A DNA stretch of 64,000 nt from Alphaproteobacteria bacterium (GCA_017307275.1 JAFKFK010000032.1:1-64000); one strand, 5' to 3'; shown: positions 45,284-55,416, counted from the stretch's first letter. Translations and numbers: made by a program. The notes: generated by a model not told the origin, from the sequence alone.

Positions 45284-45781
45284 TCAGACACCCTCGCGAT
45301 AGACGGCCATGGTTAAGCCTTCCTGTTCCGTTGGCGGCTGGAAGTAACTCGTGATCGTCGCGAATTCCGCGTCACTCACGACATAGTCGTGGGTGCCGGC
45401 GGCATTGCGCAGTCGCAGACGTGCCTTGCAAAGGTCGTCCGGTAGATCGAGGAAATGAAGCCGATGTTCGACACCGGCGCCTTCGAAGATGGTCCGCATC
45501 CACTGCCGGTTGCTGATGGTGTTGGCGGGAAAGTCGAGCACGACGGACAGGCCCGCCTTGAGCAGCGTTTCGAGGTGGCCCCCCATGACGTTGCGCAGCC
45601 TGGCGGAATAACGGGCGTAGTCGGCAACGGTCTTCAGCTCCTCGCCGTAGAGGCGGGACAGCCAATAATCCTCGCTTACGAGCACCGTGGCCGGAGCCTC
45701 GGCAAGCCGAGCCGCGAGCGTGGATTTGCCGGCAGCGATCTTGCCGCAAATCATATGCAGGATCGGTCCCTGAACAGCCAT
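45284..45781 (-). CDS. AAA-type P-loop kinase-like ATPase
   Basis: 165 residues from ATG 45781. A Walker A loop HMICGKIAAGKSTLAARLAEA, a later VVLDFPANTISNRQWMRTIFE and a C-terminal FLDLPDDLCKARLRLRNA make it a small nucleotide kinase or zeta-toxin-like ATPase (AAA_33 type). No antitoxin is next to it. Phosphoryl acceptor unknown. Confidence 0.8.
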   Translation of the reverse strand: MAVQGPILHMICGKIAAGKSTLAARLAEAPATVLVSEDYWLSRLYGEELKTVADYARYSARLRNVMGGHLETLLKAGLSVVLDFPANTISNRQWMRTIFEGAGVEHRLHFLDLPDDLCKARLRLRNAAGTHDYVVSDAEFATITSYFQPPTEQEGLTMAVYREGV

Positions 45782-45916
45782 TGGTCACATCCCGGTCTTG
45801 CCGCCGCGCGTTTCGTCCATCGGCCCGGCGTGCCCATAGGGGCACCTTTCACCATAGCGACCGACCGCTGCCGTTTGCTACGAACATCGGGAAGACGAAC
45901 GAAGGGAACGCACGAC

Positions 45917-47467
45917 ATGAGCTGGCAACCCGAAATGGACGAGCTGCGGCGACGTCAGGAAATGACGAAGCGCATGGGTGGGGCCGACAAGGTGAAGCGC
46001 CAGCACGATGGCGGCCGCCTGACCGTGCGCGAGCGCATCGACCGGCTGGTTGACGCCGAGTCGTTCCGCGAGATCGGTAGCATCGCCGGCAAGGCCGAGT
46101 ACGATGGCCGCAACGACCTCGTCGACCTCATGCCTGCAAACGCCGTCATGGGCCGTGCCCGCATCGACGGCCGGCCTGTCGCCGTTACCGGCGACGACTT
46201 CACCGTGCGCGGCGGCTCGGCCGACGCCACGATCAAGGAAAAAGACATCTTCATCGAGCGCTTTGCCAACCAGTATCGTGTGCCCCTGGTGCGCATGATC
46301 GAAGGGTCGGGCGGCGGCGGATCGGTGAAGACCATCGAAACCACGGGCCGTGCCAACGTTCCCGGCGTGCGCGGCTGGGAGTGGGTCGTACAAAACATGG
46401 GCACGGTGCCGACAGTCGGTCTGGGCCTCGGGTCGGTTGCGGGGCTCGGCGCCGCACGGCTTGCCGCCACGCACTACTCGGTGATGGTCAAGGAAGTGTC
46501 GGCGATGTTCGTCGCCGGACCGCCGGTCGTGAATCGCCTGAGCCCCAAGCAATTCGACAAGCAGGAACTCGGCGGCTGGGAGATCCAGTTGCGCGCCGGT
46601 GCCATCGACGAAGCCACCGACAGTGAGGACGAAGCCTTCGCCGCGGCGCGTCGCTTCCTTTCCTATATGCCCTCCTCCGTCTTCGAGACCGCGGCGCGCG
46701 GGACGCAGACCGACGATCCGAAGCGCCGCGAGGAGTCGCTGTTCGGCGCGATCCCGCGCGACATCCGCAAGGTCTATCGCATCCGCCCGATCGTCGAGAA
46801 GATCGTCGACCAAGGCAGCTTCTTCGAAATGGGCAAGCTCTACGGCCGCTCGGTTGTCACGGGTCTCGCCCGCGTCGACGGCTGGCCGGTCGCCGTGATG
46901 GCGAGCGACCCGATGTTCTATGGCGGCGGCTGGACGGCCGACACCTGCCAGAAGGTGGCGCGCTTCGTCGACCTCGCGGAGACCTTCCACCTGCCGGTCG
47001 TCTACTTCTGCGATTGCCCCGGCTTCCTGATCGGCCTCGAAGCCGAGAAGAGCGGCGTCATCCGCCAGGGTGTCCGCACCATGTCGGCAATGTTCCAGTC
47101 GACCGTGCCGTGGTGCACCTTCATCATCCGCAACGCCTTTGGCGTGGCGGGTGCAGCTCATCAGAACGGCTCACGGCTCAACTGGCGCTATGCTTGGCCG
47201 TCAGGCCGCTGGGGCTCGCTGCCACTCGAAGGCGGCATCGAAGCCGCCTATCGCGCCGATCTCGATGCTGCCCCCGACCGCAAGGCAAAGATGGAAGAAA
47301 TCGAGGACCGACTGAACAAGCTGCGGTCCCCGTTCCGCAGTGCCGAGTCCTTCTGGATCGAAGAGATCATCGACCCGCGCGACACCCGCCAGGTGCTATG
47401 CGAGTTCGTCGAGCTGGCCGCGCCGGTGCGCGGGTCGGGCCGCTCGTCGATGTGGATGCGGCCTTAG
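45917..47467 (+). CDS. Acyl-CoA carboxylase carboxyltransferase (beta) subunit
   Basis: 516 residues from ATG 45917. N- and C-terminal crotonase-like carboxyltransferase halves: GGRLTVRERIDRLVDAESFREIGS, GDDFTVRGGSADATIKEKDIF, MIEGSGGGGSVKTIE, then IVDQGSFFEMGKLYGRSVVTGLARVDG and FCDCPGFLIGLEAE. Similar to propionyl-, methylcrotonyl- or geranyl-CoA carboxylase beta chains. The biotin-carrying alpha subunit is not adjacent, so substrate cannot be fixed. Confidence 0.9.
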   Translation: MSWQPEMDELRRRQEMTKRMGGADKVKRQHDGGRLTVRERIDRLVDAESFREIGSIAGKAEYDGRNDLVDLMPANAVMGRARIDGRPVAVTGDDFTVRGGSADATIKEKDIFIERFANQYRVPLVRMIEGSGGGGSVKTIETTGRANVPGVRGWEWVVQNMGTVPTVGLGLGSVAGLGAARLAATHYSVMVKEVSAMFVAGPPVVNRLSPKQFDKQELGGWEIQLRAGAIDEATDSEDEAFAAARRFLSYMPSSVFETAARGTQTDDPKRREESLFGAIPRDIRKVYRIRPIVEKIVDQGSFFEMGKLYGRSVVTGLARVDGWPVAVMASDPMFYGGGWTADTCQKVARFVDLAETFHLPVVYFCDCPGFLIGLEAEKSGVIRQGVRTMSAMFQSTVPWCTFIIRNAFGVAGAAHQNGSRLNWRYAWPSGRWGSLPLEGGIEAAYRADLDAAPDRKAKMEEIEDRLNKLRSPFRSAESFWIEEIIDPRDTRQVLCEFVELAAPVRGSGRSSMWMRP

Positions 47468-47476
47468 CGGGGCACC

Positions 47477-48826
47477 TCACTCTCGCCAGACGAAGGGGCC
47501 GAGCGGATAGGGCTCGGCCGGCGGAAACGGTTGCCAGCTATCGAAAGCCTTGGGCGGCGCGATGATGCCGTCACCCGGCTTGGAGCGCAGGACCAGGCTC
47601 TGGCTGGGTAGAATCCACGGCTCGACCAGCATCTGTAGCGGCGGCTTGGCCAAGGGCGTGCTCTCGTAAGGAATGACCCCGTTCTGCTGGCGCACGATCG
47701 TCTGAACGGTCTGGAGATAGTTGCGCCATTCCAGGGTAAGGAACGCGTCGGACGGCACCATGGCGAGCACCATCAGCCAGCCGAAGGTCATCAATCGCCG
47801 CGCCGCCACCGGCTGCCGCAACGCCCGGAACACGGCGATCCTGTCGGCGAGCGGTGACCTGTAAATCCAGATAAGCACCGCAACCGTCGCGACCACGAGC
47901 CCCGCAATGCTGCGTGCCACGTACTGCGACTTGGCGTGTGGCCGGACCAGCGTATCGGTCAGCGACAGCAGCGGCGAGAAGACCAGCACGACCAGAAAGA
48001 AGCCGGCAAAGAGATAGGGTTTCGGCGTCGCCAGATCCGCCGGACGGGCGATCGACCAGATAACGATCACGAGCGCCGCCAGGATGATCAGGTCGAACTG
48101 CACGTTCTGCCAGGCATTGAGGACGGTCGCCGCCGTCTTGCTGAGATGGTCCTGGGAGAATGGGTAGATCAGCGAGTCGGCAGCAACCGCCATGCCGCCC
48201 AGGAAAAGCAGGATGGCGAGGACGTGCAGCGTGGTGGCGAACCGAGGACGCTCCGGCGCACGGTGGATGCACCAGGCGATCATCAATGCGACCAGCGGGC
48301 CGCAATAGATCATCACCTCATAGGTCCGAAAGCTCAGGACGCCGGCTGCAACGAGAAACGCACCGTCGGTGACCGTCAGCCGTTCCGCCGTCATCAATCT
48401 CGCCGTGACGGCAACAACGACCGCGAACGCCGTGTTGTATTCGCCGACGATGAAGAAGGACGTCGTCATGAACACGATGCCGATCACGGCCAGAACGGCG
48501 GCCAACAGGACCGGGTCGTGCCTCACCCGCGTCAGGGCGACGTGATAGAATGCGGTCGGCAGCGCCAGGAGGCCAAGCGACAGGAGCTTGGCCAGCAGAT
48601 GGAGGTCCGTGACCCCCAGAAAGAGCGCGATGATGGCGGGAAACTGCCCCAGCACCATGGCGTAGAGCCGCGGTCCGTAGAAATCGAAGAACCACTCGCG
48701 ACGCGCAATTTGCACGAGGAATGCCGATCCATCAACGAACAGGCCCCGGCTCTCCCAGCTATGCCAAAGCACCAGGATCCAGAGCAGACCGACAGTGGTC
48801 CTGTACGCGATTGTAGTTGTTGGCAT
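47477..48826 (-). CDS. Polytopic membrane protein
   Basis: 449 residues from ATG 48826, with about ten or more predicted helices. The early loop LFVDGSAFLVQIARREWFFDFYGPR recalls membrane glycosyltransferases of the GT-C type (an acidic/aromatic loop after helix 1), but no defining motif is certain. The C-terminal 80 residues are soluble and Pro-rich. Function unknown. Confidence 0.65.
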   Translation of the reverse strand: MPTTTIAYRTTVGLLWILVLWHSWESRGLFVDGSAFLVQIARREWFFDFYGPRLYAMVLGQFPAIIALFLGVTDLHLLAKLLSLGLLALPTAFYHVALTRVRHDPVLLAAVLAVIGIVFMTTSFFIVGEYNTAFAVVVAVTARLMTAERLTVTDGAFLVAAGVLSFRTYEVMIYCGPLVALMIAWCIHRAPERPRFATTLHVLAILLFLGGMAVAADSLIYPFSQDHLSKTAATVLNAWQNVQFDLIILAALVIVIWSIARPADLATPKPYLFAGFFLVVLVFSPLLSLTDTLVRPHAKSQYVARSIAGLVVATVAVLIWIYRSPLADRIAVFRALRQPVAARRLMTFGWLMVLAMVPSDAFLTLEWRNYLQTVQTIVRQQNGVIPYESTPLAKPPLQMLVEPWILPSQSLVLRSKPGDGIIAPPKAFDSWQPFPPAEPYPLGPFVWRE

Positions 48827-48933
48827 TTTCCGGTGTTCGCGGCTCTACAGGACGGTTGCCATAGGTGCAAGCGCTGACGGCTTGCGGCGTCGAGAGGGCG
48901 CTGTTAGCAAGGCGCCGCACACGAGGACCGACG

Positions 48934-49746
48934 ATGCTCAATTGGGAGAAAATCGACGCGATTCCGGGCTGGTTCATGTTCCAGTCCTATTGCGTCTGGC
49001 GCGCCCTGCTCGATCAGCAGGCCGGCACGACCGGCGACCTGTTCGAAATCGGCGTGTGGCGTGGCCGCTCGGCGTCGGTCCTGGCATCTTATCGCAAGGG
49101 CAACGAGAAGCTCTATCTGTGCGACCTCAGGCTCGATGAACCGGCGGTGCGCCGCTCGATCGAATCGGTCGGAGCAAAGCCTGAGAACATCGTGCCGCTC
49201 TCCGGCCCGTCGGCCGACCTGCCGGCCAAGCTCGACCTGCAGGCGATGCACCAGACCGTGCGCTGGTTCCACATCGACGGCGAGCACACCGGCACGGCGG
49301 TCTACCGCGAACTCGAGTTCGCCAACCGCATCGTCAACACTGACGGCATCGTCGTGATCGACGACTTCTTCTCGCCGCGCTATCCGGCCAACACCACGGA
49401 AGTGATCCGCTACCTCGAGAAGAACCCCTTTCACTTCCGCCTGCTCGCCGTCGGCTTCAACAAGGGCTATCTCTGCCGGCCCGAGAGCCTGCCCCGTTAC
49501 ATGGACTTCATGGCCTCGGGCATGTCGCGCGCCCTCTCGGGCTACGGCGCCAAGACCACGATCTTCAAGACGACCGGACCGTGGGACACCGATGCGGTCG
49601 GCATCACTGACTTCGTCGACGATGCCGGCGCCATCGCCGGCCCCGACAACGAGCCGCAACGCTGGCACATGATGCGGACCCGCCACGTCTGGGGGCCGCT
49701 GCGTCACCTGCAGAATGGCTGGCGGATGCTACGGGCCAGGACCTAG
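48934..49746 (+). CDS. Class I SAM-dependent methyltransferase (TylF/Methyltransf_24-like)
   Basis: 270 residues from ATG 48934. GTTGDLFEIGVWRGRSASVLASY is the SAM motif I of this group, LYLCDLRLDEP motif II, VRWFHIDGEHTGTAVYRELE and DGIVVIDDFFSPRYPA the later acidic motifs. The product is cytoplasmic. Substrate unknown, perhaps a sugar or small metabolite. It overlaps the convergent epimerase gene by 4 bp. Confidence 0.8.
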   Translation: MLNWEKIDAIPGWFMFQSYCVWRALLDQQAGTTGDLFEIGVWRGRSASVLASYRKGNEKLYLCDLRLDEPAVRRSIESVGAKPENIVPLSGPSADLPAKLDLQAMHQTVRWFHIDGEHTGTAVYRELEFANRIVNTDGIVVIDDFFSPRYPANTTEVIRYLEKNPFHFRLLAVGFNKGYLCRPESLPRYMDFMASGMSRALSGYGAKTTIFKTTGPWDTDAVGITDFVDDAGAIAGPDNEPQRWHMMRTRHVWGPLRHLQNGWRMLRART

Positions 49747-50744
49747 GCCGGCTTCGCAATCTTCATCTGCTCCTCGATGTCGTCGGCGATGAAGTTGCGC
49801 ACGACTTCGTCGAGGTCCTTGTCGGTCTCGAAGCCGAGCCTGCGCGAGCGTGCCGAGTCGATGCCCTGGGGCCAGCCGTCGCAGATCTTCTGAATCGCCG
49901 GATCGTGCTGCCACGTCACCTTGCCGACCTTGCGGTTGCCGGCATGACGGCCGACCGCCTGTTCGAGATCCTTGGCCGTGACGTTGATGCCGTTCAACAG
50001 CAGGGTGCGACCAGGGCCGAAGGCGTCGGGCGGGAGGTCGTGCAGGCGCATGAAGGCGTCCACCGTCTTACGCGGGCTCAGTACCACCATGATCGTCTCA
50101 GGCGTCACCGGGCAGACGACGTCGATGCCCGTCAGAGGCTCACGCACGACCGAGCTTGCCCAGGTCGAGGCCGCCTTGTTGGGCAGACCGGTGCGCACAC
50201 AGATGGTCGGCAGCCGCACCGAGGTGCCGCGCAGGAATCCCTTGCGGGTGTAGTCGCGTACCAGGAACTCGCCGATCGACTTCTGCGCTCCGTAGGAGGT
50301 CTGCGGAGTCAGCGGCGTGTCGTCGGTGACCGCCGGGGGCAGGTCGCCGCCGAAGGCCGCCAGCGAACTCGTGAAGACGACGCGCGGATTGGTCCCGAGC
50401 GCACGGCAGGCTTCGAGCACGTTGCGCGTGCCGTCGAGGTTAACCCGATAGCCGAGATCGAAGTCGGCTTCGGCGCCGGCGCTGACGACTGCGGCAAAAT
50501 GGAACACGGTGGCCGCGCCCTGCATGATCGACTGCACCGTGGCGAAGTTCGAGATGTCGCCGTCCAGCGCCTTGACGCGGGGATCGTCGAGACCGGGTCC
50601 GCTCGCCTTGCCGACGTCGAACAGCAGCAGCTCGCTCACCTTCTCGGGCCGGCCCGAGGGACCTGCGATCTCACCCTGCTGCAGGATTCGCCGGGCCAGC
50701 TTCTTTCCGAGAAAGCCCGCGCCGCCGGTGATTACCACCTTCAT
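49743..50744 (-). CDS. denD: NAD-dependent epimerase/dehydratase, D-erythronate dehydrogenase-like (DenD)
   Basis: 333 residues from ATG 50744. An extended SDR: ITGGAGFLGKKLARRIL (NAD loop), LDGDIS, FHFAAVVSAGAEADFDLGYRVNLDGT, TSSLAAFGG (Ser) and TSYGAQKS (Tyr-x-x-x-Lys). The IQQ-GRPEKVSELLLFDV early region and RLPTICVRTG middle resemble DenD, which oxidises D-erythronate at C2. No other erythronate genes are nearby, so the substrate is inferred. Confidence 0.78.
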   Translation of the reverse strand: MKVVITGGAGFLGKKLARRILQQGEIAGPSGRPEKVSELLLFDVGKASGPGLDDPRVKALDGDISNFATVQSIMQGAATVFHFAAVVSAGAEADFDLGYRVNLDGTRNVLEACRALGTNPRVVFTSSLAAFGGDLPPAVTDDTPLTPQTSYGAQKSIGEFLVRDYTRKGFLRGTSVRLPTICVRTGLPNKAASTWASSVVREPLTGIDVVCPVTPETIMVVLSPRKTVDAFMRLHDLPPDAFGPGRTLLLNGINVTAKDLEQAVGRHAGNRKVGKVTWQHDPAIQKICDGWPQGIDSARSRRLGFETDKDLDEVVRNFIADDIEEQMKIAKPA

Positions 50745-50820
50745 GTCGTTTCATCCCGATTTCGATCTGCGTCGAGGAAAGTGTGCACAGATCGCGACGC
50801 GCAGTCTATGTTTGCAGACA

Positions 50821-52623
50821 ATGGCAGGACCCAGTGAAATCTTCGCGTTCAAGGATGCGCTCATCGTCCTGGGCACTGCAGCCGTCGTGGCGCCGGTCGT
50901 TCACCGTCTCAAGATCAGTCCTGTCCTCGGCTTCCTGGTTGTCGGCGCGGCCCTAGGCCCTTTCGGACTTGGCCGGCTGGCCGAACATTCCCGGGCGATT
51001 GCCTGGCTTACGGTGACCGGCGAACGGCAAATCGCCTTCATCGCCGACCTCGGTATCGTCTTCCTGCTCTTCTTCATCGGCCTCGAACTTTCGATGCGCC
51101 GCCTCATTACGATGCGCCGGCTGGTGTTCGGCTTGGGCGGCCTGCAGGGTTTCACCGCGACAGTCGCCATCAGCCTGGTCGCCCTGTGGCTCGGCCAACC
51201 GCCGGCGGCGGCGCTGATTATCGGGGCCTGCCTGGCGCTCTCCTCGACGGCGATCGTCATGGAACTCTTGTCCGGGCAGCGACGAATGATGTCGACGACC
51301 GGCCGAACGAGCTTTGCCATCCTGCTGGCGCAGGATCTCGCGGTCGTGCCGCTCCTGTTCCTGATCAGCGCGCTGGGCGGTCATTCCGAGGGCAATGTCG
51401 TCCAGGGCATCGTCATCGCTCTGACCGAAGCGGTCGTGGCCATTGGAGTCATCGCCCTGGTCGGACGTGTGATCCTGAAGCCGTTGTTCCGTCTCGCCGC
51501 CTCGACCGACAATCCCGAGTTCTTCATGGCGGCGACGTTACTGATCGCTGTCGGCTCGGGCGTGATCGCCGCCTATGCCGGCCTGTCGATGGCGCTAGGC
51601 GCCTTCATCGCAGGGCTTCTCCTGGCCGAGACGGAATATCGCCGCGCTGTCGAGGCGATGATCGATCCCTTTCGCGGCCTGCTGCTCGGTGTCTTTTTCT
51701 TCTCGGTCGGCATGCACATCGACCTGAGCTTCATCTGGCGCGAGCCACTCCTCGTCGTTGGCGGCTTCGTCGCCATGATGGTGGCCAAGTCGCTCCTGCT
51801 GGCGCCGCTCTGCCGGATGTTCGGTGTGCCCTGGGCAGCGAGCGTGGAAACCAGCCTGCTGCTCGCGCCGGGGGGTGAGTTCGCCTTCATCGGCATCGGC
51901 CTCGCCACGACCTACGGGCTCATCGACAGCGGCGTGTCGGCAGGCGTGCTGGCCGTCGTGTCCCTGACAATGGGCACCCTGCCTTTCGTTTCCCTGCTCG
52001 CCCGCAGTGCAGCCCAGCGCGTTGCCCAGGAAATCGCGAGTGGTGCGCCGGCAACCGCACTGCCACCGGACGATCATGCAAAACGCGTCATCGTGGTTGG
52101 CCATGGCCGGGTCGGACAGCTTGTTTGCGACATGCTCGACAAGCACGAGATCGCCTATGTCGCAGCCGACCGCGACGCACCGCGGGTCGAACGCTGGCGC
52201 AAGCTCGGCCGTCCTGTCTATTTCGGTGATGCCTCCAATCCGCTTTTCCTGCAGCGCTGCGGCATCGACGAGGCGACAGGTGTAATCGTCACCATAGATA
52301 CAGCCGCCGTCGACGACGTGGTCCGTGCGGTCCGCGCGCGCCGCCCCGACGTGATGATCGTGGCGCGTGCCCACGACGCGCAGCACGCCCGGCATCTCTA
52401 CACGCTCGCCGTCACCGACACGGTGCCGGAGACCATCGAGGCCAGCCTGCAATTGGCCGAATCGGCCCTGGTCGGCCTCGGCGTGCCAATGGGCCTGGTC
52501 ATCGCCTCCATCCACGAGCGCCGCGAGCTGGTGAGGCACGAGTTGCAGGCTGCGGCCGGTGGTACCGCTTCGATGACCGAGCAGATCCGCCGCGCCCGGC
52601 GCGACAGGGCCGCCAAGCCGTGA
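50821..52623 (+). CDS. Kef-type cation:proton antiporter with TrkA-N domain
   Basis: 600 residues from ATG 50821 (open frame upstream is non-coding shadow of denD). About twelve N-terminal helices of the CPA2 family: LGFLVVGAALGPFGLG, IVFLLFFIGLELSMRRL, ALSSTAIVMELLSG, SMALGAFIAGLLLAETEYRR. The C-terminal RCK/TrkA-N domain binds a nucleotide (VIVVGHGRVGQLVCDMLD, GDASNPLFL). Like KefB/C or YbaL it likely exchanges K+ or Na+ for protons. Overlap-free; followed after 7 bp by an EEP-family gene. Confidence 0.92.
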   Translation: MAGPSEIFAFKDALIVLGTAAVVAPVVHRLKISPVLGFLVVGAALGPFGLGRLAEHSRAIAWLTVTGERQIAFIADLGIVFLLFFIGLELSMRRLITMRRLVFGLGGLQGFTATVAISLVALWLGQPPAAALIIGACLALSSTAIVMELLSGQRRMMSTTGRTSFAILLAQDLAVVPLLFLISALGGHSEGNVVQGIVIALTEAVVAIGVIALVGRVILKPLFRLAASTDNPEFFMAATLLIAVGSGVIAAYAGLSMALGAFIAGLLLAETEYRRAVEAMIDPFRGLLLGVFFFSVGMHIDLSFIWREPLLVVGGFVAMMVAKSLLLAPLCRMFGVPWAASVETSLLLAPGGEFAFIGIGLATTYGLIDSGVSAGVLAVVSLTMGTLPFVSLLARSAAQRVAQEIASGAPATALPPDDHAKRVIVVGHGRVGQLVCDMLDKHEIAYVAADRDAPRVERWRKLGRPVYFGDASNPLFLQRCGIDEATGVIVTIDTAAVDDVVRAVRARRPDVMIVARAHDAQHARHLYTLAVTDTVPETIEASLQLAESALVGLGVPMGLVIASIHERRELVRHELQAAAGGTASMTEQIRRARRDRAAKP

Positions 52624-52630
52624 GCCGCTC

Positions 52631-53302
52631 GTGAGAGTCATCAGCTGGAACCTGCTGCGCCTGACAGGTGCGGCAGTCGAAGACGTCGCCGAACTGGCGC
52701 GCCGGGAGAAGCCCGACCTGTTCCTGATGCAGGAGGCGACCAAGCTTATCGAGGAACTGCCCAATTTGATTGGCGGCCACTTCCACAGGCTTTCCTGGCT
52801 GGGCCGCATCCATGGGTTGGCCGTCTGGAGCCCGCATCACTTCCCGCGGCCGACGGCGCTTTCGCTACCGGCATCGCGGTTGCCCGGCCGCCTGCCACGC
52901 CGCCGCGCGCAGATCGTTCAGGTGGGCGAAATCACCTTTGCCAATGTCCATCTGTCGCACGGCCAGCTTCTCAACCGACGTCAGCTGGCGCGCATTGGGA
53001 CCACCCTGCAGGGCCGCCCCTCGGCGATCATCGGCGATTACAACGCCGTCGGCCCTGTGCTCCTACCAGGCTTCGCCGACGTTGGTCCGCGCGAGCCCAC
53101 CCACCTTGCCAGCAACGTGGTGCCGTTCCGTCTCGACCGCTGCCTCGCGCATGGTCTGGTTTGCCGCTCGTCCTATGCCCTGGATTTTGGCCCTTCCGAT
53201 CACCGCCCAATCCGGCTCGAGCTCGATCTTGCGGAAAACCACACCACGACAGCGGCGGCACGCAAGCCGCGCAAGGACCGGCTGCGGCGCTTCTACAGAT
53301 AA
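52631..53302 (+). CDS. Endonuclease/exonuclease/phosphatase (EEP) family protein
   Basis: 223 residues from GTG 52631. RVISWNLLRLTG start, LFLMQEAT (metal-binding Glu), FANVHLSHG, AIIGDYNAVGP and DFGPSDHRPIRLELDL (catalytic Asp-His) give a complete EEP active site. The C-terminus is strongly basic. Substrate may be nucleic acid or a phospho-lipid. Cotranscribed with the antiporter; overlaps the convergent cardiolipin synthase by 10 bp. Confidence 0.88.
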   Translation: MRVISWNLLRLTGAAVEDVAELARREKPDLFLMQEATKLIEELPNLIGGHFHRLSWLGRIHGLAVWSPHHFPRPTALSLPASRLPGRLPRRRAQIVQVGEITFANVHLSHGQLLNRRQLARIGTTLQGRPSAIIGDYNAVGPVLLPGFADVGPREPTHLASNVVPFRLDRCLAHGLVCRSSYALDFGPSDHRPIRLELDLAENHTTTAAARKPRKDRLRRFYR

Positions 53303-54729
53303 GGTTGGAGCAGGCGCGCCGCGCTGTTGCGCAGGCGAATAGGCAGGGGGTCGGCGTCGATCTCGGCCACCGTCAGCTGCCGGTGCGGCACCGTCGCCTC
53401 GATGATGCGTTGCGCAAAGGCGGCATCATGCAATTCGACGTTCAGCTCGAAGTTCAGGCGGAAGCTGCGCGTATCCCAGTTGGCGCTGCCGATCATCGAC
53501 CAGGACTCGTCGATCGTCATGAGCTTGGAATGGTCGAATGGCGCCGGCAGCAGCCAGACGCGGCACCCCGCCTCGGCTAGCGGCCTGAGCGGCACCCGCC
53601 GGGCCCAGTCGAGGATCGCGTGGTTGGAGTTCTCCGGCAGCAGGATATCGACCTGGATGCCGCGCATGGCCGCCAGCCCGAGAGCCATGGTGAGCGGCTC
53701 GGCCGGCAGGAAGTAAGGCGTCACGACTCGGATCGATCGACGCGCGCAGGAGATTGCATGCAGCGCCACGAACTCGATCTGCTCCATGTCCTCGTCAGGA
53801 CCGGAGTTGACCACGCGCGCCGTGACGTCACCCACAGCGACTGGCTTGGGGAACCACGCTTCGGAAATGAGCTGCTCCCCGGTCGTGAACAGCCAATCGT
53901 CGGCGAACGTGTTGGTGAGTTGCTCGACGACAGGGCCTTCGACGCGAAAATGCGTGTCGCGCACCAGATGTGCCGGCTTGGTGGCTTCGACGTTCTCGGC
54001 ACCGATGTTGAGGCCGCCGGTGAAGGCCACGCGCCCGTCGATCACCAGCACTTTGCGATGGTTGCGCAGGTTCACGAACGGCATCCGCCACGGGAAGTAC
54101 GAGTGGAGGAAGCGTGCGACCGGCACGCCGGCCTTCTTGAGATGCTGGTAGGTGCCCGACCAGAAATAGCCGCCGCCGACGCCGTCGATCAGCACGCGCA
54201 CTTCGACTCCACGCTGCTGGGCACGGATCAGCGCCTGGTGAAACTGCTCCCCTGCCTGATCCGCACGGAAGATGTAGCTGCAGAGCCCGATGCTCCTCTG
54301 CGCCAGATCTATCTCCGCCAGCATGCGGGGATAGGCCTGGTCGCCGCTGCGCAGCATCTCGATCGTATTGCCGGGGACCGACGGAAGCCCAGTCAGGCGG
54401 CCGACGGCATATTCGAGCGGCGACAGAGGATCGACCGCGACGGCCGCGGCGGAATTGCTGGTCGCAGGAGCGATGCGGTCGCGCCGCAGGCGTTGGGCCC
54501 GCCGCTTGACCCGGTTCACGCCCATGATTGCGTAAAGCAGGCCGCCCAGGAACGGCGACAGCCAGGCAATGCCGATCCAGGAGACGGCCGCACCGACATT
54601 GCGCTTGTAGAGCAGCGCATGCACCGTCACGGAGCCCGCGATGGCGACATGCGCCACTGCCGCCGCCGCACCGACAACCGCCGCTAGCCCTTCATCGAGA
54701 ATCACGCGCCCTGCCCTTCGGGCACGCAT
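53293..54729 (-). CDS. cls: Cardiolipin synthase (phospholipase D family)
   Basis: 478 residues from ATG 54729; GTG 54705 has a better upstream purine run and is an alternative. Two N-terminal helices (SWIGIAWLSPFLGGLLYAIMG) are followed by two HKD motifs: NHRKVLVIDGRVAFTGGLN and DHSKLMTIDESWSMIGSANWD. It condenses two phosphatidylglycerols (or related lipids) to cardiolipin at the inner membrane. Confidence 0.92.
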   Translation of the reverse strand: MRARRAGRVILDEGLAAVVGAAAAVAHVAIAGSVTVHALLYKRNVGAAVSWIGIAWLSPFLGGLLYAIMGVNRVKRRAQRLRRDRIAPATSNSAAAVAVDPLSPLEYAVGRLTGLPSVPGNTIEMLRSGDQAYPRMLAEIDLAQRSIGLCSYIFRADQAGEQFHQALIRAQQRGVEVRVLIDGVGGGYFWSGTYQHLKKAGVPVARFLHSYFPWRMPFVNLRNHRKVLVIDGRVAFTGGLNIGAENVEATKPAHLVRDTHFRVEGPVVEQLTNTFADDWLFTTGEQLISEAWFPKPVAVGDVTARVVNSGPDEDMEQIEFVALHAISCARRSIRVVTPYFLPAEPLTMALGLAAMRGIQVDILLPENSNHAILDWARRVPLRPLAEAGCRVWLLPAPFDHSKLMTIDESWSMIGSANWDTRSFRLNFELNVELHDAAFAQRIIEATVPHRQLTVAEIDADPLPIRLRNSAARLLQPYL

Positions 54730-54756
54730 CCCAGGCGGCGGCCCATGGGAACGGTT

Positions 54757-55392
54757 CTAGCGGCGCCCCGTGTCGAATGCCATGCGCACGGCGAGCACGG
54801 CCAGTACCGTCCCCATCAGCCAGCGCTGCACTGCCATCCACAGCGGCCGGCCGGTCAGGAAGGCCGCCACGGCCCCTGCCGCCAGCACGATCAAGGCATT
54901 GACGGTAATGCTGATGGCAATCTGCGCCGTCCCCAGCAGCAGGGTCTGTCCGAGCACATCGCCCTGGCTCGCGTCGACGAACTGCGGCAGCAGCGACAGG
55001 TACAGCGCGGCGATCTTCGGATTCAGGAGATTGGTCAGCAGCCCCATGGCGAACAGCCGGCGGGGCGAGTCGGGCGGCAGGTCGCGCACCTCGAAGGGCG
55101 AGCGGCCCCCCGGCTTCAGGGCGCTCCAGGCGAGCCAGCCGAGGTAGGCCGCGCCCGCTAGCCGAAGGGCGTCATAGGCATAGGGGACTGCAAAGACGAT
55201 CGCCGTAATACCGAAGGCCGCCAGCAGCATGTACGTGACGAAGCCCAGCGCCACGCCGGCCAGTGAAATCAGGCCGGCGGTTCGGCCCTGGCAGATCGAA
55301 CGCGACACGAGATAGGCCATGTTCGGTCCGGGCGTCAGCACCATGCCAAGCGCCACCGCACTGAATGCGACCAGAGCCGTCAGCGAAACCAT
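54757..55392 (-). CDS. LysE family translocator
   Basis: 211 residues from ATG 55392 with GGAGG 5 nt upstream. Six predicted helices and the LysE/RhtB signature GMVLTPGPNMAYLVSRSICQGRTAGLISLAGVALG. It exports amino acids or homoserine lactones; substrate not defined. It starts 24 bp after the aminotransferase stop on the same strand, so the two may be cotranscribed. Confidence 0.92.
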   Translation of the reverse strand: MVSLTALVAFSAVALGMVLTPGPNMAYLVSRSICQGRTAGLISLAGVALGFVTYMLLAAFGITAIVFAVPYAYDALRLAGAAYLGWLAWSALKPGGRSPFEVRDLPPDSPRRLFAMGLLTNLLNPKIAALYLSLLPQFVDASQGDVLGQTLLLGTAQIAISITVNALIVLAAGAVAAFLTGRPLWMAVQRWLMGTVLAVLAVRMAFDTGRR

Positions 55393-55416
55393 AGCAGCCT
55401 CCGGAAGGAGGCGGTC